Assembly (NCBI RefSeq): GCF_945952055.1
Contig: NZ_CAMFHB010000016.1
Location: 1-64,000, forward strand
Length of the DNA: 64,000 nt
Direction of reading: 5' to 3'
Source: an uncultured Alsobacter sp.
GTDB lineage: Bacteria > Pseudomonadota > Alphaproteobacteria > Rhizobiales > Beijerinckiaceae
A program made the position numbers and the translations under genes. The notes below the pieces were generated by a model. That model saw only the letters and a program-made list of their open reading frames with translations. It had not been told where the DNA came from and searched no databases. Below, piece after piece: positions 26,973 to 35,447 of the stretch; the stretch's first letter is position 1, and every line of letters starts with the position of its first letter.

Positions 26973-27905
26973 ATGACACAGACGACCGCAAGTGCCCTCG
27001 GGCCAACCGCTGCACGGGGCTCAGCGCCCTCCGGCAAGCCCTACGACTTCTCGCGCAAGTACTGGGTGTTCGCCGTGCCGGCCACGGTGATCATTCTCGC
27101 CGTGATCGTCTTCCCGTGGCTGTTCACGGTGTTCATGTCGGCGGGCGACTGGAAGATCGGCGGCGGCGTCGAGTTCGTCGGCCTGGACAACTTCCGGACG
27201 CTGTTCGCCGACGAGCGCTTCCGCGACTCGATGCGCATCACCTTCATCTTCACCGTGCTGGCGGTGGTGATCCCGGTGGCGCTGGGGACGGCCGCGGCCC
27301 TCGTCTTCCACAGCGAGTTCCCCTTCCGCGGCGTGCTGCGCACCATCTTCGTCATGCCGATGATGGCGACGCCCGTCGCCGTGTCGCTGGTGTGGAAGAT
27401 GATGTTCCACCCGCAGCTGGGCGTCCTGAACTACATCCTGAGCCTCTTCGGTATCCCGCCGAGCGCGTGGGTGTTCAGCCCCGAGACGGTCATCCCGACG
27501 CTCGTCATGGTCGAGGTCTGGCACTGGACGCCGCTGGTGATGCTCATCCTGCTGGGCGGCCTCGCCGGCCTGCCGAAGGAGCCCTACGAGTCGGCCGTGA
27601 TCGACGGCGCCAACGGCTGGCACATGTTCCGGTTCATCACGCTGCCGCTGCTGTGGCCCTACATCATGATCGCGCTGATCATCCGCACGATCGATGCGCT
27701 GAAGGTCTTCGACATCATCTTCGTGATCTCGGAAGGAGGCCCCGGCACCGCATCCGAGACGCTGAACATCTTCCTCTACCTGCAGGCCTTCCAGTTCTAC
27801 AAGATCGGCTACGCCTCGGCCGTCGTCGTCATCTTCTTCGGCATCATCGTCGCCCTCTCGCTCCTGCTGCTCTACACGCGGCAGAAGTCGAAGTGGAACG
27901 CGTGA
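26973..27905 (+). CDS. ABC transporter permease (MalF/UgpA type)
   Basis: A 310-residue inner-membrane protein with six predicted helices. The first is near residues 29-53 (WVFAVPATVIILAVIVFPWLF). The coupling motif EPYESAVIDGANGWHMFRFITLPLL (EAA loop, about residues 208-232) contacts the ATPase. It pairs with the next permease to form the channel of the family-1 sugar importer. The gap to the binding-protein gene holds only a hairpin, and the gap to the next permease is 13 bases. Confidence 0.92.
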   Translation: MTQTTASALGPTAARGSAPSGKPYDFSRKYWVFAVPATVIILAVIVFPWLFTVFMSAGDWKIGGGVEFVGLDNFRTLFADERFRDSMRITFIFTVLAVVIPVALGTAAALVFHSEFPFRGVLRTIFVMPMMATPVAVSLVWKMMFHPQLGVLNYILSLFGIPPSAWVFSPETVIPTLVMVEVWHWTPLVMLILLGGLAGLPKEPYESAVIDGANGWHMFRFITLPLLWPYIMIALIIRTIDALKVFDIIFVISEGGPGTASETLNIFLYLQAFQFYKIGYASAVVVIFFGIIVALSLLLLYTRQKSKWNA

Positions 27906-27918
27906 GGGAGGACGCACC

Positions 27919-28752
27919 ATGACCACGCTTACCCTCAAGCGCGCCGCGGCCAAGACCGGCTTCGCCCTGTCCGTCTTCGTCCTGGTGTCGCCCGCGATCC
28001 TCGTCTTCCTGTGGATGCTGTCGCTGTCGTTCAAGAACGAGGTCGACAACACCGCGTGGCCGCCGGTGTTCATCCCGAACCCGCCCACGCTCGACAACTA
28101 CGTCCAGGTCTTCGCCAAGAACAACTTCCTGCTCTACCTGTGGAACTCGATCCTCGTCACTGGCGGCGCGGTGATCGTGGGCCTGCTGGTGGGCGTTCCG
28201 GCCGGCTATGGCATCGCCCGCTCCAAGTCGGCGAAGTTCGCCATCCTGATCCTCATCGCCCGCATGACGCCGGCGCTCTCCTACCTCGTTCCCCTGTTCA
28301 TCGCGTTCCAGTGGCTGGGGCTCGTGGGCACCCACGCGGCGCTGCTGATCACCCATCTCGTGATCACGATCCCGATCATCGTCTGGATCATGATCGGCTA
28401 CTTCGAGAATATCCCGGCCGAGCTGGAAGACGCCGCGCTCGTCGACGGATGCACGCCCTGGCAGAGCTTCCGCTACGTCGCCGTGCCGCTGGCGCGGCCC
28501 GGCATCGTGGTCGGCTCGATCCTGGCGTTCATCTTCTCCTGGAACAACTTCATCTTTTCCGTGGTGCTGGGCGGCAAGTCGACCAGGACCCTGCCTTCGG
28601 CCATCTACAACGTGCTGACTTTCGAGCAGATCTCGTGGGGCCCCCTGGCCGCCGCGGCGCTGCTGGTCACCCTGCCCGTGCTGCTGCTCACCGTCATCGC
28701 CCAGCGCGAGATCGTGGCCGGCCTCTCGGCGGGTGGCCTGAAGGACGGCTGA
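27919..28752 (+). CDS. ABC transporter permease (MalG type)
   Basis: A 277-residue inner-membrane permease with six helices. The EAA loop ELEDAALVDGCTPWQSFRYVAVPLA lies at about residues 166-190, and the C terminus QREIVAGLSAGGLKDG is typical of MalG-like proteins. GGGAGGA precedes the ATG. It completes the membrane part of the importer. Since no ATPase gene is nearby, the system probably borrows an ATPase encoded elsewhere; the MalK/UgpC-type ATPase at 49454 belongs to another operon. Confidence 0.92.
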   Translation: MTTLTLKRAAAKTGFALSVFVLVSPAILVFLWMLSLSFKNEVDNTAWPPVFIPNPPTLDNYVQVFAKNNFLLYLWNSILVTGGAVIVGLLVGVPAGYGIARSKSAKFAILILIARMTPALSYLVPLFIAFQWLGLVGTHAALLITHLVITIPIIVWIMIGYFENIPAELEDAALVDGCTPWQSFRYVAVPLARPGIVVGSILAFIFSWNNFIFSVVLGGKSTRTLPSAIYNVLTFEQISWGPLAAAALLVTLPVLLLTVIAQREIVAGLSAGGLKDG

Positions 28753-28797
28753 GACCTCACGAGACCGGCGGACCGACCGCCCACAGGAGTGACTGCC

Positions 28798-29694
28798 ATG
28801 ACCAAGACCGACGGCCGCTTCGGGCTCTCCGTCGCACTCGCCACGCCGATGACGGCCTCGGGCGCGATCGACTTCCCGCGCCTGGTGCAGCATGCCCGCC
28901 GCTGCATCGACGGGGGCTGCAATTCGGTGACCCTGTTCGGCACGACCGGGGAAGGCGCCTCGGTCGGAATCGCCGGGCGGCTGATGGCCTACGGCGCGCT
29001 CAAGGGCGCCGGGTTCGACTTCCGCAAGCAGGTGCTCAGCGGTGTCGCGGCCTCGTCCGTGCACGAGGCCATGGACCAGTGCCGGGTGGCGTATGACGCC
29101 GACTGCCGCGGCATCCTGCTGGCCCCGTCCTTCTACTTCAAGGGCCAGGACGACGACGGCGTCTACGGCTGGTTCGCGAAGCTGTTCGACGCCCTGGGCT
29201 CGTCGGCCCGCGACATGATCCTCTATCACATCCCCTCCGTGACAGGCGTCGCGGTGTCGCCGGCCGTGATCGCGCGGCTGCGCAAGAGCCACCCGGGCGT
29301 GGTGATCGGCGTGAAGGATTCGTCCGGCGAAAAGGCGAACACCGAGACGCTGCTGGCCGAGCACGGCGACCTCGCGATCCTGGTCGGCGACGAGCGCCAG
29401 CTCGCCAACGCGGTGCGCAAGGGCGCCCAGGGAACGATCTGCGGCGTCGCCAACATCTGCCCCGAGCTCCTCGTGCCCGTCGTCGCCGAGGGGCGGGACG
29501 ATCCGCGCCTGAACGCGGTGGTCGACGCCCTGGTGGCCTATCCGGTGATCCCGGCCGTGAAGGCGCTGATCGGCCACGTCACCGGCGACGCGGCCTGGCG
29601 CAACGTGCGGTCGCCGCTGATGCCCATCGGCGATGCCGACATGGCCGCCCTCGGCGCCGCCTATGACCGGGCGCGTGGCGCCAAAGCCGCCTGA
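28798..29694 (+). CDS. DapA/NanA-family class I lyase (dihydrodipicolinate synthase-like)
   Basis: A 298-residue TIM-barrel protein of the DHDPS/N-acetylneuraminate lyase superfamily. The pyruvate-handling motif FGTTGEGAS (about residues 43-51), the Tyr in LYHIPSVTG and the Schiff-base Lys in GVKDSSGEK (about 175) are present, so it should be catalytically active. Placement in an importer operon beside a GntR regulator argues for a catabolic aldolase or dehydratase acting on a 2-keto-3-deoxy acid, rather than lysine biosynthesis. AGGAG lies nine bases before the ATG at 28798; a GTG at 28789 is possible. Confidence 0.85.
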   Translation: MTKTDGRFGLSVALATPMTASGAIDFPRLVQHARRCIDGGCNSVTLFGTTGEGASVGIAGRLMAYGALKGAGFDFRKQVLSGVAASSVHEAMDQCRVAYDADCRGILLAPSFYFKGQDDDGVYGWFAKLFDALGSSARDMILYHIPSVTGVAVSPAVIARLRKSHPGVVIGVKDSSGEKANTETLLAEHGDLAILVGDERQLANAVRKGAQGTICGVANICPELLVPVVAEGRDDPRLNAVVDALVAYPVIPAVKALIGHVTGDAAWRNVRSPLMPIGDADMAALGAAYDRARGAKAA

Positions 29695-29707
29695 CGGACG
29701 CGCGTCG

Positions 29708-30385
29708 ATGGTCGGGCGGAGCGACGAAGGCGAGCCACTCAAGCTGCGGGAGAAGGCCTACGACGCCTTCAAGCAGCGGCTCTTGTCGCGCGAGATTCTG
29801 CCCGGCCAGTTCGTCTCCCAGCGCGAGCTCGTGGAGGTCACGGGTCTCACGCTCGGCGCCATCCGCGAACTCGTGCCGCGCCTGGAGGCCGAGGGGCTGA
29901 TCCGGACGGTGCCGCAGCGGGGCATGCAGGTCGCCCACATCGACCTGCCGCTCATCCGCGACGCCTTCCAGTTCCGCATGATCATCGAGAAGGAGGCGAT
30001 GGCACTGTTCGTGTCGCGCGCCTCCGACGCCGAGATGACCCGCATCCAGACCGCCCACACGTCGATCGTCGAGCGCAGCCGCGCGGGCATCACGCCCGCG
30101 CTCCTGGCCGAGGCGCAGGCCGTCGACTGGGGCCTCCACGACACCATCGTCGACGCCATGGGCAACGAGATCGTGTCGAAGGCCTACCGGGTCAACGCCA
30201 TCAAGATCAGGCTCATCCGCCAGCAGGACATCCGCATCCACGACAGCATCATGGACGGCGTGATGGAGGAGCACCTGCGGATCGTCCGGGCCATGGTCGC
30301 GCGCGACGGACAGGAGGCTGTCCGGGCGCTCGAAGACCACATCAACCATGCCTGGGCCCGGGCCATGGGGCTCGAGGAACGCTGA
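29708..30385 (+). CDS. GntR-family regulator, FadR/FCD subfamily
   Basis: A 225-residue repressor. The N-terminal winged helix (LREKAYDAFKQRLLSREILPGQFVSQRELVEVTGLTLGAIRELVPRLEAEGLI) is followed by an all-helical FCD ligand domain, with the metal-binding pattern of Asp/His residues including HEHL-like EEHLRIVRAM and DHINHAW. FCD regulators respond to carboxylic or sugar acids, in keeping with the neighbouring lyase. It lies 13 bases after the lyase and probably controls the cluster through the palindrome at 25346. The ATG at 29708 gives the usual family length. Confidence 0.88.
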   Translation: MVGRSDEGEPLKLREKAYDAFKQRLLSREILPGQFVSQRELVEVTGLTLGAIRELVPRLEAEGLIRTVPQRGMQVAHIDLPLIRDAFQFRMIIEKEAMALFVSRASDAEMTRIQTAHTSIVERSRAGITPALLAEAQAVDWGLHDTIVDAMGNEIVSKAYRVNAIKIRLIRQQDIRIHDSIMDGVMEEHLRIVRAMVARDGQEAVRALEDHINHAWARAMGLEER

Positions 30386-30458
30386 GACCCGGCAGGGGGC
30401 GGGGGCCTCCGACGGTCGTTGAGAAGGCCTCGAACGGGGCAACAAGGGGGAGGAACCC

Positions 30459-31463
30459 ATGACGAAGATGTCGAAGACGCTGCTCACCAAGCGCACCTTC
30501 CTGGCAGGCGCTGCCGCGGCGGGTGTGTTCATGCCGGCCATCGGGGCCCGCGCCCAGGCGGCCGTGCTGCGCTGGGGCGACGGCCAAGCCCCCAACCACC
30601 CCTCGCCGATGAGCGCCGAACGCGCCGCCAAGGAGGTCAAGGAGAAGACCGGCGGGCGCGTCGAGATCCAGAGCTTCCCCGGCGGCCAGCTCGGCGGCTC
30701 GCGCGACATGGTCGAGGCCGTGGCGAGCGGCGCGCTCACCATGGTGACGGAAGGCGCGGCGCTGCTCGGCCAGTTCCTGCCTCAGATCTCGATCATCGAG
30801 GCGCCCTACATCTGGAAGGACAGCACGCACATGGCCCGTGCGCTGCAGTCGCCGCTGATGGACGAGCTCAACAAGGTGCTCGTCGAGAAGCGCGGCATGC
30901 GCGTCATCGCCGTCAACTACTACGGCAAGCGACACGTCACGACGGGTTCGAAGGCCGTGAAGTCGGTCGAGGACATGAAGGGCTTCAAGCTGCGCGTGCC
31001 GGAGGTCGACACCTTCAAGGCCATGGCCGAGGCGTGGGGGGCGCGGCCGACGCCGCTCAACTTCAACGAGCTGTACCTGGCCCTGTCCCAGGGCGCGGTC
31101 GACGGCCAGGAGAACCCGCTGCCGACCATCCAGAGCGGCAAGCTGTTCGAGGTGCAGAAGTACCTCGTGCTCACCGGCCACATCATCACGCCGCGCCTGG
31201 TCATTGTGAACGACGCGGCCTGGAACAAGATCGCGCCCGCCGACCGCGAGATCGTCCTGGCGTCGATCCGCACCGCCGCCGCCTGGCAGGACAACGAGAT
31301 CCTGTCGCAGGAGGCGAGCCTGGCCGACACCTTCAAGAAGGCGGGCATGACGGTGGTCGAGCCCGACGTCGAGAGCTTCCGCAAGCCGGTGCTCGCGACC
31401 GTGCCAGCCATGTTCGAGAGCAAGTGGGGCAAGGGCCTCTGGGATCGCATCCAGACGCTCTGA
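30459..31463 (+). CDS. TRAP transporter solute-binding protein (DctP family)
   Basis: A 334-residue periplasmic protein. An N-terminal signal (about residues 8-32, with KRTFLAGAAAAGVFMPAIGARAQA, Lys-Arg rather than a twin Arg) is followed by the DctP domain: FPGGQLGGSRDMVEAVASGALTM, the arginine-containing FKLRVPEVDTFKAM (conserved Arg that binds the ligand carboxylate) and LSQGAVDGQENPLPTI. It feeds the two membrane subunits encoded downstream. The conserved Arg implies an organic-acid ligand. GGGGAGGA precedes the ATG. Confidence 0.93.
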   Translation: MTKMSKTLLTKRTFLAGAAAAGVFMPAIGARAQAAVLRWGDGQAPNHPSPMSAERAAKEVKEKTGGRVEIQSFPGGQLGGSRDMVEAVASGALTMVTEGAALLGQFLPQISIIEAPYIWKDSTHMARALQSPLMDELNKVLVEKRGMRVIAVNYYGKRHVTTGSKAVKSVEDMKGFKLRVPEVDTFKAMAEAWGARPTPLNFNELYLALSQGAVDGQENPLPTIQSGKLFEVQKYLVLTGHIITPRLVIVNDAAWNKIAPADREIVLASIRTAAAWQDNEILSQEASLADTFKKAGMTVVEPDVESFRKPVLATVPAMFESKWGKGLWDRIQTL

Positions 31464-31481
31464 GCAACGCCGACACCCAAC

Positions 31482-31503
31482 GGCCCGCTCCCGGGAGCGG
31501 GCC
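31482..31503 (+). terminator. Perfect hairpin between TRAP binding-protein and permease genes
   Basis: A 22-base perfect palindrome (GGCCCGCTCCC and its complement) lies 18 bases after the DctP stop and is followed by TTTCC. It probably works as a partial terminator or 3' stabiliser, raising binding-protein output over the membrane subunits. Confidence 0.6.
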
Positions 31504-31522
31504 TTTCCACACCGGAGCTCCC

Positions 31523-32008
31523 ATGACGCCGGCGCCCGTCCGCCTGCTCGACCGTGCCGTGGCGGTCGTGGCCATGGCCGCAGTCGTGATCCTGTGCCTC
31601 ACCGTGCTGGCGGGAGTGTTCTCCCGCGGCATCGGCGAGCCGGTGATCTGGTCGGACGAGGCGTCGCGCTTCGTCATGGTCTGGCTCGCCTGCCTCGGCT
31701 GGATCCTGGCCGGCCGCAAGCGGTCCCACATCCGGGTGCGCTTCTTCCTGGACAAGGTGCCGGAGCCGGCGCGCGGCGTGCTCGAAACCCTCATGCAGGC
31801 CGCCGTCTGCCTCTTCGGCGTGCTCACCGCCTGGTATGGCGCCGAGCTCGTGCGGCGCAACCTGGAAATCGAGGCGACGACGGTCCCGATCGCCATGGCC
31901 TGGATGTACCTGCCGGTCGTCTTCGCCGGGATCGCGACGGCGCTGCAGGGCGGTTCCGAACTGTGGCAGCAGGTGCGCCGCCGGAACGGCGAGGGGAGGG
32001 CGGCGTGA
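31523..32008 (+). CDS. TRAP transporter small permease (DctQ family)
   Basis: A 161-residue inner-membrane protein with four predicted helices. It shows the DctQ signature EPVIWSDEASRFVMVWLACLGWILAGRKRSHIRV (about residues 39-72), with the conserved Glu and Arg, and ends in a short basic tail. The start at 31523 follows GGAG. The stop overlaps the start of the large permease (GTGA), so translation is coupled. Confidence 0.92.
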   Translation: MTPAPVRLLDRAVAVVAMAAVVILCLTVLAGVFSRGIGEPVIWSDEASRFVMVWLACLGWILAGRKRSHIRVRFFLDKVPEPARGVLETLMQAAVCLFGVLTAWYGAELVRRNLEIEATTVPIAMAWMYLPVVFAGIATALQGGSELWQQVRRRNGEGRAA

Positions 32009-33291
32009 CGCAGCTCATCTTCACCATCGCCGGGATCTGGTTCGCCGCCATCCTCATCGGCATGCCGCTTTATGCCTCGATGGGGCTCGCGGCCTTCGCC
32101 TTCGTCCATTTCGCGGGGCTCTCGGACAGCATCGTCCCGCAGAAGATGACGCAGGCGATGAACTCCTTTCCCCTGGTCGCGGCGCCGCTCTTCATCCTGA
32201 TGGGCAACCTCCTCGGCGCCGCCAAGATCACCGATCGCATCGTCGCCTTCGCCAGCGCCGTCATCGGCTGGCTGCGCGGCGGCTATGCCCATGCGAGCAT
32301 TCTCGCCAGCATGATCTTCGCCGGCATGGTCGGCTCGGCCGTCGCCGACGCCGCCGGCTCCGGCGCCATCGAGATCCGCTCGATGCGCCGGGCCGGCTAC
32401 AAGCCCGAGACCGCCGCCGCCATCACGGCGGCCGCGGCCACCATCGGGCCGATCATCCCTCCGAGCCTGCCGATGGTCATCTACGGCGTCACGGCGGACG
32501 TGTCGGTCGGGCGCCTGTTCCTGGCCGGCGTCATCCCCGGGGTTCTGATGGGCCTGTCGCTGATGACGATGGTGGCGCTGGTCGCCCGGCGCGAAGGCAT
32601 GGCCGGCAAGCCGTTCCTGGGCTTCGGCGAGATCTGGCGCACGTTCCGCGAGGGCTTCTGGGCGCTGATGGCCCCCGTCGTGCTGCTCGGCGGCATGTTC
32701 TCCGGCTATTTCACGCCCACGGAGGCGGCGGCCGTCGCCACGCTCTACGCCCTGTTCCTCGGCTTCGTCGTCTACCGGACGCTGGAGGTGAAGCAGCTTC
32801 CGGCCATCCTGGAAGACACAGCCGAAACCATGGGCCTCGTGGCCGCGCTCGTCATGGTCGCCGGCGCGCTCGGCTGGTGCATGTCGATCTCGCGCGTTCC
32901 CCAGACGATCACGCCCGCGCTGGTCTCCACCATCAAGGACCCGCTCGTCTTCCTCATCGTCTGCAACATCGTCCTGCTGATCGTCGGCTGCTTCATGGAG
33001 GCGCTCGCCGCCATGCTGCTCCTGATCCCGATCATGGTGCCGGCGGCCCACAGCTTCGGCATCGATCCGGTGCAGTTCGGCCTGATCATGGTGTTCAACC
33101 TGATCCTGGGCACGATTCACCCTCCGATCGGGGTCGTGCTGTTCGTCGTCTCGCGCATCGCCGGCATCAGCTTCGAAACCATGTCGCGGGCCATCCTCCC
33201 CTGGCTGGTTCCGCTTCTGGTGGTGCTGGCCCTGATCACGGTCTGGCCGCCGCTGACGCTCTGGCTGCCCAAGCTCGTCATGGGACGCTGA
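32005..33291 (+). CDS. TRAP transporter large permease (DctM family)
   Basis: A 428-residue polytopic protein with about twelve hydrophobic segments. Family hallmarks are AAAATIGPIIPPSLPMVIYG (about residues 142-161), with the Pro-rich ion-binding loop, and LGTIHPPIGVVLFVVSRIAG near 366-385. It is the Na+-coupled translocation subunit. The GTG at 32005 overlaps the small-permease stop, and the preceding GGGGAGG is a strong ribosome site. Confidence 0.93.
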   Translation: MTQLIFTIAGIWFAAILIGMPLYASMGLAAFAFVHFAGLSDSIVPQKMTQAMNSFPLVAAPLFILMGNLLGAAKITDRIVAFASAVIGWLRGGYAHASILASMIFAGMVGSAVADAAGSGAIEIRSMRRAGYKPETAAAITAAAATIGPIIPPSLPMVIYGVTADVSVGRLFLAGVIPGVLMGLSLMTMVALVARREGMAGKPFLGFGEIWRTFREGFWALMAPVVLLGGMFSGYFTPTEAAAVATLYALFLGFVVYRTLEVKQLPAILEDTAETMGLVAALVMVAGALGWCMSISRVPQTITPALVSTIKDPLVFLIVCNIVLLIVGCFMEALAAMLLLIPIMVPAAHSFGIDPVQFGLIMVFNLILGTIHPPIGVVLFVVSRIAGISFETMSRAILPWLVPLLVVLALITVWPPLTLWLPKLVMGR

Positions 33292-33364
33292 GCGGCGGCC
33301 GCGGGCCGGTGCAACCCTCCTACGCCGCGTGCGTTGCCGTGGCGAACGACGAGGGAGTACCGCC

Positions 33365-33595
33365 ATGAGCAATCGCCAGCCGGAAACCCTGAAGACCTTC
33401 GAAGCCGCCGCCCGCGAGGGCGGCAAGAAGCCCGACGACGTGGGCCTGCACGCCACGCCCGAGACCACCCCGCCGCCCGACAGCATCGAGCGCAAGGCCA
33501 AGACCGCCACGAAGGTGCTGGACGCGGGCGTCGAGAAGAAGCCCGAGGAGGCGACGCGGGCCGTGCAGGAGAGCAAGGACCCGCGGATCCCGTGA
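33365..33595 (+). CDS. Small charged hypothetical protein
   Basis: A 76-residue, strongly polar protein with no hydrophobic segment and no recognised domain. It is rich in Lys, Glu, Pro and Thr (KTATKVLDAGVEKKPEEATR), so it is probably disordered. GAGGGA lies ahead of the ATG, and codon choice matches its neighbours, which supports it being real. It follows the TRAP operon by 73 bases and is followed by a family B repeat. Confidence 0.55.
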   Translation: MSNRQPETLKTFEAAAREGGKKPDDVGLHATPETTPPPDSIERKAKTATKVLDAGVEKKPEEATRAVQESKDPRIP

Positions 33596-33628
33596 GGGAC
33601 CTCTATTCTCCTTCAATGCATCAAAGAT

Positions 33629-33740
33629 CCTCATCCTGAGCCACGGCCCAAGGGGCCGTGAGTCGAAGGACGCACCGTCCACGCGCGGCGCCGTTCTGCG
33701 TCCTTCGACTCGGCCGCTTCGCGGCCGGCTCAGGATGAGG
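33629..33740. repeat. Palindromic repeat family B, complete copy
   Basis: The outer arms CCTCATCCTGAGCC and GGCTCAGGATGAGG are inverted. Inside lie GTCGAAGGACGCA and TGCGTCCTTCGAC, again inverted, with short local hairpins built from CGGCC/GGCCG. The unit can fold into a three-armed structure. Other copies are at 57328 and 62204. It sits between the ends of convergent genes. Confidence 0.8.
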
Positions 33741-33767
33741 GGTATGGGTGGCTGGGAGTGCCAGCGT

Positions 33768-34790
33768 TCACCCCACCCGGAACTCGCTCACCTGCCGGTA
33801 CACCTGGCCCGGCCGCAATGTCGGGTCGGGGAAGTGGGCCTTGTTGGGGCTGTCGGGGAAGATCTGCGGCTCGATGGCGACGCCGCCGAACGGACCGTAC
33901 TTGGCGCCGCCGAGGCCCGGCACGGCCACGTTGAGCTTGGCTCCCGTGTAGACCTGGATGCCGGGCTCGCCGGTGAACACCTCCAGCGACAGGCCGGACT
34001 TCCGCGACTTCAGCGACAGCGCGTGTCGCAATTCGCCGTGGACCGGCCGCTGTCCGGCCAGCACCCAGTTGTGGTCATAGGCGAAGGGCTGGCCGTCGGA
34101 GCCCGCCATGCGGATCGGACGCGGCGTGCGGAAGTCGAACGGCGTGCCCGCCACGCCCAGGATCTCGCCCGTCGTGATGAGGTCGTCGTCCACCGGCGTG
34201 TAGAACGCGCCGGCCACCTGGAGGTCGTGGTCGAGGATGTCGGCCGAGCCGTCCAGGTTCCAGTAGGTGTGGTGCGCGAGGTTCATCAGCGTCGGCGCGT
34301 CGGTCGTGGCCGTCATCTCGACCCGCAGGGTCGACGGCTCCAGCAGCCGGTAGGTGCAGGTCACCGTCGCCGTACCGGGAAAGCCCATGTCCCCGTCGGC
34401 CGACACGAGCGTCATCGTGACCGAGGTGTCGTCATGGTGCCCGAGCTGCCAGACGCGCTTGCCGAAACCCGTGCTGCCGCCATGCAGGGTGTGCTTCCCG
34501 GCCTGGTTGCGGACGAGCTGGTGATGCTTGCCGTCGAGCGTGAAGGCGCCGTGGGCGATGCGGTTGGCGTAGCGCCCCGCCGTGATGCCGAAGGAGGGCG
34601 AGTGCTGGCGGTAGTCGTCCAGCGTCTCGAGCCCCAGCACCACGCGCTGCGGTCCCCCCGCGGAGGGGACGACGAAGTCGCGCAGGAGTGCGCCGAACGT
34701 CACCACCTTCGCCTCGGCTCCGGCCTTCGACCGGATGGTGATCTCGAATACCGGCTGTCCGTCAACGTCGCCGAAGGCCCGAACGCTCAT
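33768..34790 (-). CDS. galM: Aldose 1-epimerase
   Basis: A 340-residue mutarotase with the galactose-mutarotase beta-sandwich. Visible motifs are GRYANRIAHGAFTLDGK, LHGGSTGFGKRVWQ (catalytic His region), NLAHHTYWNLDG with the second catalytic His, and VYTGAKLN preceded by the EVFTGEPG segment holding the acidic base. It interconverts alpha and beta anomers of aldohexoses. The ATG at 34790 has GGGGAGAG before it. It lies 94 bases from gloA on the same strand. Its role in the sulfosugar pathway 16 kb away is only conceivable. Confidence 0.9.
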   Translation of the reverse strand: MSVRAFGDVDGQPVFEITIRSKAGAEAKVVTFGALLRDFVVPSAGGPQRVVLGLETLDDYRQHSPSFGITAGRYANRIAHGAFTLDGKHHQLVRNQAGKHTLHGGSTGFGKRVWQLGHHDDTSVTMTLVSADGDMGFPGTATVTCTYRLLEPSTLRVEMTATTDAPTLMNLAHHTYWNLDGSADILDHDLQVAGAFYTPVDDDLITTGEILGVAGTPFDFRTPRPIRMAGSDGQPFAYDHNWVLAGQRPVHGELRHALSLKSRKSGLSLEVFTGEPGIQVYTGAKLNVAVPGLGGAKYGPFGGVAIEPQIFPDSPNKAHFPDPTLRPGQVYRQVSEFRVG

Positions 34791-34884
34791 GCGTCTCTCC
34801 CCGAAGTGTTTTGGGCTCTCCCTCTCCACCGCCCGGCCGGGCCTGGCCCGGCCGGGACGGCGAAAAGGGAGGTCTTGCCTGGTC

Positions 34885-35325
34885 TTACCACGTGCCCGTG
34901 TTGGGCATCGACTTCCACGGCTCGATGATCGGCAGGGCGTCGCCGCGCTGGATCAGCTCGATCGAGATGTTGTCGGGCGAGCGGATGAACGCCATGCGGC
35001 CATCGCGCGGCGGGCGGTTGATGGTGATGCCCTGCTTCATGAGCCGCTCGCACGTCTCGTAGATGTTGTCGACGCGGTAGGCGAGATGACCGAAGTTGCG
35101 GCCGCCCGCGTACTCATGCTCGTCCCAGTTGTAGGTGAGCTCGAGCAGCGGCGCGCCCTTGGCCTTGCCGGCCTCGATGTCCTTCTCGGCGGCCAGGAAG
35201 ACGAGCGTGAACCGCCCCGCCTCGTTCTGGGTCCGGCGGACTTCCACCAGCCCGAACTTGTTGCAGTAGAAGTCGAGCGAGGCGTCGAGGTCGGCGACGC
35301 GGACCATCGTGTGAAGGTATTCCAT
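34885..35325 (-). CDS. gloA: Lactoylglutathione lyase (glyoxalase I)
   Basis: A 146-residue VOC enzyme. It begins with [23 protein letters not shown] and contains the metal-ligand segments [12 protein letters not shown] (Glu) and [18 protein letters not shown] (His), then the second Glu in NISIELIQR. It isomerises the methylglyoxal-glutathione hemithioacetal to S-lactoylglutathione. The segment after that, [19 protein letters not shown], matches the alphaproteobacterial form. Start chosen at 35325; 37 upstream in-frame residues have no homology. Confidence 0.92.
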   Translation of the reverse strand: MEYLHTMVRVADLDASLDFYCNKFGLVEVRRTQNEAGRFTLVFLAAEKDIEAGKAKGAPLLELTYNWDEHEYAGGRNFGHLAYRVDNIYETCERLMKQGITINRPPRDGRMAFIRSPDNISIELIQRGDALPIIEPWKSMPNTGTW

Positions 35326-35447
35326 GGGGTATCGTCCCTCGTGCAAGGCTTGATGGGTGGCGGGGGCGCTTGGCGACCCGGCGCGATCCATCCTAAGGTT
35401 TAGCGGAGAAGGCGGGCCCATGCACGGCCTGTGCACGCGTGGCCGGC

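Noticed and set aside
28798-29694. Calling the DapA-family protein the lysine-biosynthesis dihydrodipicolinate synthase
   Set aside because: It sits in an importer operon with a catabolic-type GntR regulator, and the family covers many lyases; the generic name is safer.
33768-34790. galM as a dedicated sulfoquinovose mutarotase
   Set aside because: It is 16 kb from the sulfosugar operon, lacks the shared operator, and lies next to gloA; nothing ties it to that pathway.
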